A stretch of 64,000 nucleotides of DNA from GCA-2693325 sp036343635 (GTDB taxonomy: Bacteria; Latescibacterota; UBA2968; UBA8231): positions 7,803 through 71,802 of the forward strand of contig JAYYVF010000024.1 of assembly GCA_036343635.1 (NCBI GenBank). The letters run 5' to 3'. The notes under the pieces were generated by a model, which was given only the letters and a program-made list of their open reading frames with translations, did not search any database and was not told the origin of the DNA. Of this stretch, positions 53,604 through 63,423 are shown piece by piece (the stretch's first letter is position 1; the number at the start of each line of letters is the position of its first letter). The position numbers were made by a program, and so were the translations under genes.

Positions 53604-53959
53604 TGTATATAATCGAGCATTACAATTACTGGATTTCTGTAATCCTGATGATGATTGGTTTTTACAACGTAATTGGTAGGAGCAATCTCGTAAAGAAGCT
53701 AATCGGCCTTAGTGTGTTTCAATCCGCCGTATTTCTCATGTATATAAGCATGGGAAAGATTTCAGGTGGCACAGCTCCTATAGCCGATAAAAACTTGCAT
53801 ACATTCTCAAATCCTTTACCGCACGTCCTTATCCTAACAGCTATAGTTGTCGGAATTGCTACAACAGCTGTCGGCTTGGCCATAGTAGTACGGATCAAAG
53901 AAAAGTTCGGAACAATAGAGGAGCAGGAACTCCTCGATAAGGAACGGCCAAGTTTATGA
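53600..53959 (+). CDS. mnhC: Na+/H+ antiporter subunit C (NuoK-like)
   Basis: A 119-residue three-helix subunit of the NuoK/MrpC type: G-F-Y-N-V-I-G-R-S-N-L-V-K-K-L-I-G and N-P-L-P-H-V-L-I-L-T-A-I-V-V-G-I-A-T-T-A. Four-base overlaps (ATGA) at both ends. Confidence 0.92.
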   Translation: MMYIIEHYNYWISVILMMIGFYNVIGRSNLVKKLIGLSVFQSAVFLMYISMGKISGGTAPIADKNLHTFSNPLPHVLILTAIVVGIATTAVGLAIVVRIKEKFGTIEEQELLDKERPSL

Positions 53960-55434
53960 TGCAGCATCTGCCACTTTTTCCAATTATAATCCCACTTATT
54001 TCTGCACCAATCTGTGCGCTAATGCGGCGACGAGCAGTGCTGTGGTCATTTCTAAATATCGTTACCTGGGTAACGTTCGCATCCTCCGTGGCCCTTCTAT
54101 ACGAAATCAATTTAAATTCTACGATCACCTACCCAATGGGCGGCTGGATAGCTCCGATAGGAATCGAATATCGAATAGACATACTCAATGCTTTTATGAT
54201 GGTTTTGGTTAGCGGCATAGCCGCATTCGTCTCGATATACGCTTATAGAAGTGTGGAATTTGAAATAGATCAGGATCGACATCACATTTATTGTTCAGCT
54301 CTTCTCCTATGCCTAACTGGTCTTTTGGGGATTACCATAACGGGAGATGCTTTCAACGTCTATGTTTTCCTGGAGATCTCGTCCTTGGCGTCTTATGCCA
54401 TTGTAAGCATTGGGCGGGATCCGAGGGCACTCAAAGCAGCTTTTTCTTATCTCATTATGGGAACTATTGGAGCAACATTTATACTAATTGGCATTGGCCT
54501 AATGTATATGATGACGGGCACTCTGAATATGGCTGACATAGCTAACCGGCTGCCAGAAGTAAAAGACACCCGAACTATTCAAACCGCATTTGCGTTTTTG
54601 TCGGTCGGACTAACTTTAAAAATTGCTCTCTTCCCCATGCACTCCTGGCTACCCAATGTTTATGCTTATGCACCATCCGTTACAACAATTTTTCTTTCCG
54701 CGACCTCAACTAAAGTCTCACTTTATATTTTCCTACGTTTTCTTTTCACTATATACGGCGCAGACTACGCATTCAACCAACTTGCGGTCACTGACATACT
54801 TCTGCCTTTGGGCCTATTAGGGGTGTTTGTAGCCACTATTGCGGCCATTTTCCAAACAGATTTGAAACGATTGTTGGCCTATTCTAGTATTGCTCAAATA
54901 GGATACATCATCGTCGGTCTGAGTATGGCAACGATAAGTGGACTGACCGCCAGCATAACCCACATCTTTAATCATGGACTGATCAAGGCCGCCCTTTTCA
55001 TGGCCGTTGGTATTATAGTGCTTCGCATGAAAACATCGGATCTCCGAGACTTATCTGGACTAGGGAAACGGATGCCTTTCACATCTTTTGGATTTGTACT
55101 CGGAGGATTAGGAATTATTGGCGTGCCTCTTACTGCTGGATTCATAAGCAAATGGTACTTACTTATAGGTGCTTTTGAGCAAGGTTGGTGGATAACGACA
55201 ATTTTGTTGCTTGTTTCTTCTTTGCTTTCCATCGTATACGTATGGCGCTTCGTAGAGGTTGCTTATTTTAAAGCTGTACCAGATGGTGCCGAAACAATCT
55301 TGGAAGGGCCACTATCTATGCATCTCAGCATGTGGCTTTTATTGGGATTGATGATCTATTTTGGATTGCAAACTCAATTTTCTGCCGTTATCGCTCAACG
55401 AGCAGCTCTATGGTTACTCGGAGGCGGATCATGA
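53956..55434 (+). CDS. mnhD: Antiporter-like subunit D, first copy
   Basis: A 492-residue proton-conducting transporter of the MrpD/NuoN type with about fourteen helices. The helix-5 Glu (V-F-L-E-I-S-S-L) and the helix-7 Lys (T-L-K-I-A-L-F-P-M-H-S-W-L-P) are present, with R-L-L-A-Y-S-S-I-A-Q-I-G-Y in the C-terminal half. Couples proton and cation movement. Confidence 0.92.
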   Translation: MMQHLPLFPIIIPLISAPICALMRRRAVLWSFLNIVTWVTFASSVALLYEINLNSTITYPMGGWIAPIGIEYRIDILNAFMMVLVSGIAAFVSIYAYRSVEFEIDQDRHHIYCSALLLCLTGLLGITITGDAFNVYVFLEISSLASYAIVSIGRDPRALKAAFSYLIMGTIGATFILIGIGLMYMMTGTLNMADIANRLPEVKDTRTIQTAFAFLSVGLTLKIALFPMHSWLPNVYAYAPSVTTIFLSATSTKVSLYIFLRFLFTIYGADYAFNQLAVTDILLPLGLLGVFVATIAAIFQTDLKRLLAYSSIAQIGYIIVGLSMATISGLTASITHIFNHGLIKAALFMAVGIIVLRMKTSDLRDLSGLGKRMPFTSFGFVLGGLGIIGVPLTAGFISKWYLLIGAFEQGWWITTILLLVSSLLSIVYVWRFVEVAYFKAVPDGAETILEGPLSMHLSMWLLLGLMIYFGLQTQFSAVIAQRAALWLLGGGS

Positions 55435-56885
55435 ATTATAGCCTTCTAATGATCACAGGGATTGCTCTCCCCACCGTAGGTGCCCTGATTATAGCTGTTT
55501 CGGGCAAGTGGCCCAACGTTCGCGATAGCGTAGCCATGGCTATAGCTACACTGACATTTGCAATTGTCTACCAATTGTACCTCCCAGTAAAAGCAGGGGT
55601 AAGGCCTGCTTTACAGTTACTCGACCTAACATCAGATCTGAATCTGTCATTTCACATTGAACCGTTAGGGATGCTTTTTGCATTGGTCGCCTCTAGTCTT
55701 TGGATCCTGACATTACTTTACGCCATCGGCTATATGCGTAATCATCACGAAGAAAACCAGACTCGATTTTTTTCCTTTTTTTCTCTCGCTATAGCTGCTG
55801 CAATTGGAGCTGCTTTTTCCGGTAACATGCTTACCTTGTTCTTCTTTTACGAACTACTAACCCTCTCAACTTATCCACTCGTGACACATCACCGAACTCC
55901 GGCAGCACTTAAAGCTGGTAGAATTTATATAGGGATGTTGCTAACAACGTCCATTGGGTTTCTTCTTTTAGCAATTATCCTTACCTATATTTTTGCCGGA
56001 ACTCTAGACTTTGTTCCCGGTGGGATCCTATCTGGTAAAACTTCAGATTTGATGACCGGCATCCTTCTAATGTTATATGCTTACGGAACTGGCAAAGCCG
56101 CACTTATCCCAATCCATAGTTGGTTACCGAATGCGATGGTTGCCCCAACCCCTGTTAGCGCCTTGCTGCACGCCGTTGCCGTAGTAAAAACAGGTGTTTT
56201 TACTATTTTAAAAGTCGTCATTTATATATTTGGTATAAATAATTTGAGTAACATAGATTCACACGTCTTTCTAACGTACTCGGCAACATTAACTATAATA
56301 GTTGCTTCTTTAATAGCTTTACGCCAAGACAATTTAAAAGCACGATTAGCTTATTCAACAGTCGGACAATTAGCATATATAATTCTAGGTGCTTCTTTAG
56401 TAAACAGTGGTGGAATCGTGGGGGCCAGCCTACACATCGCCTTACATGCATTTGGAAAAATCACCTTATTTTTCTGTGCAGGAGCTATAATGGTCGCACT
56501 CCACAAGACTGAGATAAGTGATATGCATGGGATCGGCCGCCAAATGCCGATCACGATGACTGCATTCCTTATCGCATCCCTTAGCATTATAGGCTTACCT
56601 CCCTTGGGAGGCACTTGGAGCAAGTGGTATCTACTGTCTGGAACTCTTGAGGCAGGATTTACATTCGCAACAGCGGCCCTTTTAGTTAGCTCGCTTCTTA
56701 ACATAGCCTATTTACTCCCCATTCCAATCAGAGCATTCTTCTACGCAAATAAAGATGAAAATATTCAGCTTTCAGAGGCACCGCTGACTTGTGTTGTACC
56801 CTTGGTAATAACCGCGGTCATCAGCATTAGCCTTTTTTTCTATCCGGATCCCCTATTATCACTTTGCAATCAACTAATTGAGTAG
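55431..56885 (+). CDS. Antiporter-like subunit, second copy
   Basis: A 484-residue MrpD/MrpA-N-terminal type subunit starting at the ATGA overlap at 55431 (an earlier in-frame ATG at 55332 lies inside the previous gene). It has the Glu in F-F-Y-E-L-L-T-L, the Lys in G-T-G-K-A-A-L-I-P-I-H-S-W-L-P and the R-L-A-Y-S-T-V-G-Q-L-A-Y motif. Distinct in sequence from the first copy. Confidence 0.9.
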   Translation: MNYSLLMITGIALPTVGALIIAVSGKWPNVRDSVAMAIATLTFAIVYQLYLPVKAGVRPALQLLDLTSDLNLSFHIEPLGMLFALVASSLWILTLLYAIGYMRNHHEENQTRFFSFFSLAIAAAIGAAFSGNMLTLFFFYELLTLSTYPLVTHHRTPAALKAGRIYIGMLLTTSIGFLLLAIILTYIFAGTLDFVPGGILSGKTSDLMTGILLMLYAYGTGKAALIPIHSWLPNAMVAPTPVSALLHAVAVVKTGVFTILKVVIYIFGINNLSNIDSHVFLTYSATLTIIVASLIALRQDNLKARLAYSTVGQLAYIILGASLVNSGGIVGASLHIALHAFGKITLFFCAGAIMVALHKTEISDMHGIGRQMPITMTAFLIASLSIIGLPPLGGTWSKWYLLSGTLEAGFTFATAALLVSSLLNIAYLLPIPIRAFFYANKDENIQLSEAPLTCVVPLVITAVISISLFFYPDPLLSLCNQLIE

Positions 56886-56889
56886 ACAA

Positions 56890-57159
56890 ATGATACATTC
56901 TGAAGAAAAAAAATATTTTCTCGATAACCAGCGTAATGTAAAAAAACTCATTGGGGTATTTTTCACGTTGTGTGCATTGTTGATTGCTATAGACCTATTC
57001 TTTCATCGTCACTTGAGTTTCTCCGATGATGCTTTTTTATTCGAGAGCTACTTTGGCTTTTATGCCGTCTATGGTTTCGTTGCATGTGTGATATTAGTGG
57101 TTGTCGCCAAAGAATTGAGAAAAGTCCTTATGCGTAAAGAGGACTACTATGATGTTTGA
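56890..57159 (+). CDS. Small two-helix membrane protein in the Mrp operon
   Basis: An 89-residue protein with hydrophobic segments at about 15-33 and 50-73 and charged ends (E-E-K-K, R-K-E-D-Y-Y). TTG at 56878 would overlap the previous stop and is an alternative start. Not a standard Mrp subunit; possibly an assembly or accessory subunit. Stop overlaps the next start. Confidence 0.7.
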   Translation: MIHSEEKKYFLDNQRNVKKLIGVFFTLCALLIAIDLFFHRHLSFSDDAFLFESYFGFYAVYGFVACVILVVVAKELRKVLMRKEDYYDV

Positions 57160-58837
57160 TATACACCCAGCACTTCCGATGATCTTGGGAGGTATTGTCT
57201 TACCATTGTTACCTCTATCGATCCGTCGCGTTATGTTGCCGATAATCCCCCTAATTGGATTGTGGAATGTTTACGGAATCCCACATGGTCAAGATGAAAC
57301 AATTTATCTCGCTGAGTTTCAATTAAACATTTTGCGCGTCGACAAACTTAGCATGCTGTTCGGCTATCTCTTTCACATAGCTGCTTTTTTGGCAGCGGTC
57401 TATTCAATCCACCTTAACGATCGGGTTCAACCCAGTACGGGGCTACTTTACGCAGGATCGGCAGTGGGTGCTATTTTCGCCGGCGACCTCCTAACTCTAT
57501 TCATATTTTGGGAACTCCTAGCAATAACTTCTGTTTTCCAAATTTGGGCTCGTAAGACAAAGAAGGCCGCCTCGAGCGGCATGCGTTATCTGCTCATGCA
57601 TATCTCGTCTGGACTATTGCTCTTGGTAGGAGCTATACTGTACTATCAAACAAATGAAACTTTAGCGTTTGACCATTTAGGACTAGGGAGCCTATCTACA
57701 AAATTAATTTTTCTCGGTATCGGGATAAAATGTGCTTTTCCGCTTTTTCACACATGGTTAGTAGATTCCTATCCAGAAGCAACTCCCACTGGCACCGTCT
57801 TCTTAAGCTCTTTTACCACAAAAACGGCTGTTTATGCCTTAGCACGAGGATATGCCGGCGTCGAAGAACTTATCTGGATCGGTTCGGCCATGGCGATGTT
57901 TCCAATTTTTTATGCAGTTATAGAAAACGACCTTCGCAGAGTCTTGGGCTACAGTATGATCAACCAAATCGGCTTTATGGTTGTGGGTATTGGCTTCGGT
58001 GAAGGGATGGGAGTTAATGGGGCAGTAGCGCACGCATTCAACGATGTGATTTTTAAAGGTTTACTCTTCATGTCGATGGGCGCAGTTCTACTCAGAACGG
58101 GTCGGATCAATGGATCAGATTTAGGAGGCTTGTACAAGTCAATGCCTTGGACTTGCGGTTTCTGTATAGTGGGTGCATCGTCTATTTCCGCATTCCCCTT
58201 ATTTAGTGGATTCATTAGTAAATCAATGGTTATGCAAGCCGCAGCCGACCAAAATTATCTATATGTTTGGCTGATGTTACTCTTCGCTTCAGCAGGAGTT
58301 TTTCATCACGCAGGAATCAAAATTCCATTTTTTGCTTTTTTTGGACATGACCAGGGTATACGTTGCAAAGAGGCGCCAAAGAATATGGTAATAGCTATGG
58401 GGCTTGGGGCTGTGCTATGTATTGGGATCGGTAGTTTCCCGGATTATCTATATTCGCTTTTACCGTACGCCATCAACTACGAACCATATACAGCGACACA
58501 TGTGATATTACAACTTCAATTGTTATTTTTTTCAGCCTTGGCTTTTGCGGTCCTGCAACTCACCCACATCTATCCGCCAGAATTACCATCTACGAATATC
58601 GATTCGGACTGGATCTACAGGAAACTGCTGCCAAACTTAGGACGCAATGGCGCAAATTTTTTTATACAACTAGAAAAAACGTTTAATCAACTATTGTCTA
58701 ATACTTCGAGATTAATTTTAAAAGTTGTTAAATACTACCATGGAGAAGATGGCTTATTTTCCAGGGCCTGGACGACCAGCAGTAACTCCGCAATAGTAAT
58801 TAGCTTGCTGGTTTTTTATCTTATTTACTTCTTTTAG
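57149..58837 (+). CDS. Antiporter-like subunit, third copy with C-terminal extension
   Basis: A 562-residue proton-conducting transporter. Conserved Glu in I-F-W-E-L-L-A-I, Lys in I-G-I-K-C-A-F-P-L-F-H-T-W-L and R-V-L-G-Y-S-M-I-N-Q-I-G-F. After the core, about 70 residues form a polar amphipathic stretch and a final membrane helix, reminiscent of NuoL-type lateral helices. Last gene of the operon. Confidence 0.9.
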   Translation: MMFDIHPALPMILGGIVLPLLPLSIRRVMLPIIPLIGLWNVYGIPHGQDETIYLAEFQLNILRVDKLSMLFGYLFHIAAFLAAVYSIHLNDRVQPSTGLLYAGSAVGAIFAGDLLTLFIFWELLAITSVFQIWARKTKKAASSGMRYLLMHISSGLLLLVGAILYYQTNETLAFDHLGLGSLSTKLIFLGIGIKCAFPLFHTWLVDSYPEATPTGTVFLSSFTTKTAVYALARGYAGVEELIWIGSAMAMFPIFYAVIENDLRRVLGYSMINQIGFMVVGIGFGEGMGVNGAVAHAFNDVIFKGLLFMSMGAVLLRTGRINGSDLGGLYKSMPWTCGFCIVGASSISAFPLFSGFISKSMVMQAAADQNYLYVWLMLLFASAGVFHHAGIKIPFFAFFGHDQGIRCKEAPKNMVIAMGLGAVLCIGIGSFPDYLYSLLPYAINYEPYTATHVILQLQLLFFSALAFAVLQLTHIYPPELPSTNIDSDWIYRKLLPNLGRNGANFFIQLEKTFNQLLSNTSRLILKVVKYYHGEDGLFSRAWTTSSNSAIVISLLVFYLIYFF

Positions 58838-58890
58838 GATCTAACTAAAATAAGCAAATAAGAATCTGCAATAATGATCTGCAAAATATG

Positions 58891-61635
58891 TTACCCAGTA
58901 GTCCTCATACCCGCAGCAATACTCTGAATACTTTGCCTTAATAAAGATTGAGTCATAGCAGAATAACTCTCCGCCTTTTCCGAAGAAAGGCGACGTAATA
59001 ATTCAACCTGTATAAGGTTGAGAGGGTCTACAAACGGATCACGTTCATCAATAGATCTTTTTAACCAAGAAATACCTTCCAACAATTCATCACGCTGGGT
59101 TAATCTAAGTATTACCTCACGAGTTTTATCATATTCGCTACGTAGTTTGTTGGAAATTTTATCTCCAACTTCACTATCTGAAACAAGCGATTCGTAACAT
59201 TGAGCAATTGACATATCTGCTTTTGCCAGAGCCAGTTCTGCATTATCGACGGTACCACGAAAAAAACTCCAATTCTGGTACATCTGTCGTAACAATTTCC
59301 AATCAGGATCTTTGTCAAATGCAAATTTTGTCAACGCGCTCCCCATGCCATACCATGCGGGCATCAAGACTCTGCTTTGCGTCCAAGCAAAGACCCACGG
59401 AATAGCTCTCAAACTTTCTAACTTAGCAGGTCCTGTCGATCTACGCGCAGGACGTGAACCAATCGGTAGGTCTTCAATTATTTTAATCGGAGTTACTGCC
59501 CGGAAATAATCAACAAACCCCTCCGTCTCAACCAAATCCCTGTAGGTCAGATAGGCTGTATTCCCCAAGTCTTCCATGGCTTCCAGCCACGAAGAATCAG
59601 GTTCTGTTTCACCATGGGCCTCTACAAGAAACGTTGCAGATGTAATTTGTTCTAAATGGCGAAAGGCTATAACCGGGTCGTCGTAACGAGCTGCCAAAAC
59701 CTCCCCCTGCTCGGTCATTCTGATACCACCACTAACAGTATGAGGCGGCAATGACATAATACTGCGAGCCGCGGGGCCACCTCCACGACCTAAAGCTCCA
59801 CCACGCCCATGGAAAAATACTATCTGGGTGCCACATGCGTTTCCAATGGAGTGTAGAGAGGTTTGGGCTTTATACAGAGCCCAACTCGCTGTTAGATACC
59901 CACCGTCCTTAGTGCTATCTGAATATCCCACCATGACTCTTTGAATACCCCCCAACGAGCGAACCAGCTTAGAATATGATTCGGAATTCAACACCGCTTC
60001 CAATATTGCCCCCCCTCGCTCAAGATCGTCGATTGTTTCAAAAAGGGGTATAATTCCTGCTGAACCTACGCCCAGCGTTTTTGAATCAACTTCTGAAGCT
60101 GCCCAATGAAGTAACCAAAGCACTTCCAATATGTCACTTGCTTCGTGAGTCATACTAATAACATGTCCACCTAATACTTCGGAACCATGTGAGTTCGCTG
60201 TCTTGGTAAGAAGTCGAAATAGATCAACCGTTTCACAAGTTGCTTCCGTTAATTTTGTCTGATCTATAACGGGAAACGAATCGATGTTTTCAATTAGAAT
60301 TGCCTGTCGATCTGGCTCTGCTAAACTTGAATAATCATTACATATTCCAGACAGATAAAATAATTCTGCCACAACATTTCCATATACCCCAGACTCTTGC
60401 CTGACATCTAAACGTGCCATGTGAAAACCAAATACTCTTATTCTACATACCCAATCTTCTATCGTGGAAATTGCTCGCACACCCGCATTATTTGTGCAAA
60501 GACTTTCATGTATACACTCGACATCGTAATAAAAATCGGTTGCATTCGTATAAGCACCGGCTATAGCTTTCTTCAGCCTCGACATTTCGAGCGTCTTCTC
60601 TAGTCTCCAAAGTACAATGCGCAAGAATCGTCGGTACACTTCGTATTTCGAGATACGTTCCAATAACTGTTCCACTTCAGGCCAATGAGCAATCGCCTCT
60701 TTGAAAGCGGAATTCATTTTTTCGCTAACGTCTACCCACTGAGTCGACATACTCAAATGCCTATAGGCAACTTTAGACTCTTGGATATGCGCCTCAATCG
60801 CAGTTATTCGCAAACTGGTAATTGTCTCTGCTGTAACACCTGTAGTCACAAAAGGATTCCCGTCTCTATCTCCTCCAATCCAACTTGCAAAATGCAGAAA
60901 TTTCGGCGTTACAAAAGTCTGCCCAGGATAAAACTGTTCTAATGCATCTTCCAATTCGGTGTAAAGACGGGGAACTACATTCCAGAGGGTACTCAAAACA
61001 AATCGTGACCTCGAAACTTCTTCAGAAACAGTAGGTCTTTCAGGGCGGTGAGAATCAGTCTGCCAAATTGATGTTAGTTCACCCAAAACCTGTTCATTGA
61101 GTTCGAACTCTTCTCGAGGTAACAGATCAATCCTGCTAAGCTCATCCAGAGAGCACTGCAAATCACGCAGACTACTGCGAAGTGTACGACGCTTTGCTTC
61201 CGTTGGATGGGCTGTAAAAACAGGTTCGATGTCAAGTCGATCAAGAAAACTCTGTAATTGACGAGCATCAAGTCCTTGCCCTCTAAGAAATTTCACCGCG
61301 GCACCAATCGACTCCAAACGTGGTTCATCGCCACTACGGGCCTCTCGGTCTCGAAGTACACGTATCCGATGTCTGTCCTCAATCATGTTAATGAGATCGA
61401 AAAGAATGCCAATGGCACGCAACACAACGTCCACCTGTCCAACATCAAGGCTTTCGATAAGCTGATCCAGCTCTTTGGTTGCTCTTTCGTCACCACCCCG
61501 ACGAGCGCGAGCCAACACAATCACATGTTCTACTAGCTCTGTCTTAGACGCACCGACCTGAGCCTGTAAGACAGTATATAAATCACGTGTTAGTCGCCTA
61601 ACTTCTTGAACAAGTTCATGCGGGCTAGCTGACAT
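58891..61635 (-). CDS. ppc: Phosphoenolpyruvate carboxylase
   Basis: A 914-residue PEP carboxylase making oxaloacetate from PEP and bicarbonate. Catalytic motifs V-F-T-A-H-P-T-E-A-K-R-R-T (catalytic His) and V-M-V-G-Y-S-D-S-T-K-D-G-G-Y, and the glycine-rich F-H-G-R-G-G-A-L-G-R-G-G-G-P are intact. No N-terminal phosphorylation Ser of the plant type. Anaplerotic role; convergent with the antiporter operon, and followed upstream by gluconokinase. Confidence 0.95.
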   Translation of the reverse strand: MSASPHELVQEVRRLTRDLYTVLQAQVGASKTELVEHVIVLARARRGGDERATKELDQLIESLDVGQVDVVLRAIGILFDLINMIEDRHRIRVLRDREARSGDEPRLESIGAAVKFLRGQGLDARQLQSFLDRLDIEPVFTAHPTEAKRRTLRSSLRDLQCSLDELSRIDLLPREEFELNEQVLGELTSIWQTDSHRPERPTVSEEVSRSRFVLSTLWNVVPRLYTELEDALEQFYPGQTFVTPKFLHFASWIGGDRDGNPFVTTGVTAETITSLRITAIEAHIQESKVAYRHLSMSTQWVDVSEKMNSAFKEAIAHWPEVEQLLERISKYEVYRRFLRIVLWRLEKTLEMSRLKKAIAGAYTNATDFYYDVECIHESLCTNNAGVRAISTIEDWVCRIRVFGFHMARLDVRQESGVYGNVVAELFYLSGICNDYSSLAEPDRQAILIENIDSFPVIDQTKLTEATCETVDLFRLLTKTANSHGSEVLGGHVISMTHEASDILEVLWLLHWAASEVDSKTLGVGSAGIIPLFETIDDLERGGAILEAVLNSESYSKLVRSLGGIQRVMVGYSDSTKDGGYLTASWALYKAQTSLHSIGNACGTQIVFFHGRGGALGRGGGPAARSIMSLPPHTVSGGIRMTEQGEVLAARYDDPVIAFRHLEQITSATFLVEAHGETEPDSSWLEAMEDLGNTAYLTYRDLVETEGFVDYFRAVTPIKIIEDLPIGSRPARRSTGPAKLESLRAIPWVFAWTQSRVLMPAWYGMGSALTKFAFDKDPDWKLLRQMYQNWSFFRGTVDNAELALAKADMSIAQCYESLVSDSEVGDKISNKLRSEYDKTREVILRLTQRDELLEGISWLKRSIDERDPFVDPLNLIQVELLRRLSSEKAESYSAMTQSLLRQSIQSIAAGMRTTG

Positions 61636-61661
61636 CTATCTTTTTATCCTCGGGTGTTGGT

Positions 61662-62174
61662 TCACGATCTTAGGTATAAAGAGTGTTGAATATGTCTTAC
61701 AATCTCTTCAGGTGTTCTTGTTATATCAGCTATAATTGCATCCGGTGGGGGCTCTAACGTTTGGAATTGGCTCTCAAGAAGACTAGGTGGCATGTAATGA
61801 CCTACGCGTTTTTCCAATCGCTGTGCGATCAATTCTCTACTACCCACTAGGTGAACAACGGATACCTCTTTGCGACCATCAATTAAACGTTGACGGTAAA
61901 CTTCCTTTAAGGCCGAGCATGCCAAGACTGCTCCAGACCCTAACTTTATCCAATGACCAACACATATTGACAATTCATGCAACCATGGCCAACGGTCTTC
62001 ATCTTCCAGTGGAACACCACGTGCCATTTTATCAACATTCGCCTTAGGGTGGAAATCATCCGCGTCATAATAAGACCAGCCCACGGCTTCGGACAACAAT
62101 TGACCAATGGTCGTCTTACCGCAGCCCGTAACCCCCATAAGCACTATGACTTTACAACCTACCTCGGACATCAT
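61662..62174 (-). CDS. gntK: Gluconokinase
   Basis: A 170-residue P-loop kinase. G-V-T-G-C-G-K-T-T is the ATP site; the D-A-D-D-F-H-P and N-V-D-K-M-A-R-G-V-P-L-x-D-x-D-R-W-P-W-L motifs are specific for GntK. Phosphorylates gluconate to 6-phosphogluconate. ATG at 62174 or 62171. Located 26 bases before the ppc start, so probably one transcript with ppc. Confidence 0.94.
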   Translation of the reverse strand: MMSEVGCKVIVLMGVTGCGKTTIGQLLSEAVGWSYYDADDFHPKANVDKMARGVPLEDEDRWPWLHELSICVGHWIKLGSGAVLACSALKEVYRQRLIDGRKEVSVVHLVGSRELIAQRLEKRVGHYMPPSLLESQFQTLEPPPDAIIADITRTPEEIVRHIQHSLYLRS

Positions 62175-62241
62175 CTAACTCAAGTATTTTATCTTAAAAA
62201 CGTGAATAACATTTCTTCAAGTTCGCCACAATACATTGCTT

Positions 62242-63255
62242 TTAATTTAGTCCGGTAAATGAAATTACCTTTTCCCACTTCCCAGATTCACCTGACGAAT
62301 AACAAGCCTCCATGATAGCGACTGAATCAGCGGAATTAATCAAATCAACCTCTAACTCTTGAGTACTCAATTCGCCATTTATCGCAGCAACTAACCGGTC
62401 AACACGAGTTGGACGCGGATCCCGGGACTGAACTGGTATCGTCTCTTTACCGGGTGCAGCAATAACATATCCTTGTTCCGGATGGTTAAATAGTGTCCCT
62501 TCGCTACCTGTTATTTCTAATCCCCCCATACCTCCAGTTTGCACCCAAGATCCCTCAACAGTGGCTAAAACACCATTTTCAAAATGGAACATTGCAACGC
62601 CATTATCGTCTACATCGCTATAAATCCCCGAGGAGTTACCTATTACCGCCGACACTTTACTAACAGGTCCCAGAAAAGACCTTAGCAAATGTACAGCATG
62701 AGCTCCCATATCCATGAATGCACCGCCGCCGGCTAGAGACCGATCACTAAACCAGGCAAGATCCTCTGAATCAAACCATTGCCCATAAGCAGCATGATGA
62801 GCATTACGAAACTTAGCATGAGTAATCTTTCCAAGCGCCCCATCTTCAATAACAGATTTCACGCCCTGCATTGTGCCATCAAAAGGCTGAAAATACCCCA
62901 TATGCAAGATGGATTTATGTTTGGCCACCAACTCCAAAGCCTCTTCCGCATCAGACCGCGAAGTTGTAAAAGGCTTTTCGCAAAAAATAGCTTTCCCCGT
63001 AGGAATCGACGCTCGCAAAAGTGGTAGATGTCGCGTGTTTTCGGCGCAAATTATAAATGCGTCTACATCATTTTCTCCAACAACTTTTTCTAGGTCCTGC
63101 TGATATTCCGCAGCGTATTCGGTAGCATACCGCTTTCCCCTGTCAGGCATATCATCCCAAACCAATGCTAATTCACAGTCACCACGCTTGGAAATATCCT
63201 CTAAAAAACCACGAGTATGAATGTGTGCCGCTGAAAGTAAACCTATTTTAATCAA
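62242..63255 (-). CDS. Gfo/Idh/MocA family oxidoreductase
   Basis: A 337-residue dehydrogenase. The Rossmann start I-G-L-L-S-A-A-H-I-H and the catalytic Lys in F-C-E-K-P-F-T are present; G-G-G-A-F-M-D-M-G-A-H-A-V-H carries the Asp/His pair of the substrate site. More typical in length than the copy at 25 kb. Likely oxidises a sugar or inositol with NAD(P)+; substrate unknown. Confidence 0.9.
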   Translation of the reverse strand: MIKIGLLSAAHIHTRGFLEDISKRGDCELALVWDDMPDRGKRYATEYAAEYQQDLEKVVGENDVDAFIICAENTRHLPLLRASIPTGKAIFCEKPFTTSRSDAEEALELVAKHKSILHMGYFQPFDGTMQGVKSVIEDGALGKITHAKFRNAHHAAYGQWFDSEDLAWFSDRSLAGGGAFMDMGAHAVHLLRSFLGPVSKVSAVIGNSSGIYSDVDDNGVAMFHFENGVLATVEGSWVQTGGMGGLEITGSEGTLFNHPEQGYVIAAPGKETIPVQSRDPRPTRVDRLVAAINGELSTQELEVDLINSADSVAIMEACYSSGESGKWEKVISFTGLN

Positions 63256-63423
63256 GAAATTTCCCCTTTTTATCGGTCTCTAAGACAACCTTAGAATATA
63301 AACCCCAACCATTTGAATGTCCACGTTAGCTTAAGCCAACATCAATTATCAAACACAGCCTCAAAGCCCGATCACCTTACTGTCCAATTTACCTGATTCC
63401 ATCACCAAAAATAAAATTTTTTC

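Noticed and set aside
55332..55430. Upstream ATG for the second antiporter-like subunit
   Set aside because: It would lie 100 bases inside the previous gene; the ATGA overlap at 55431 gives the family N-terminus.
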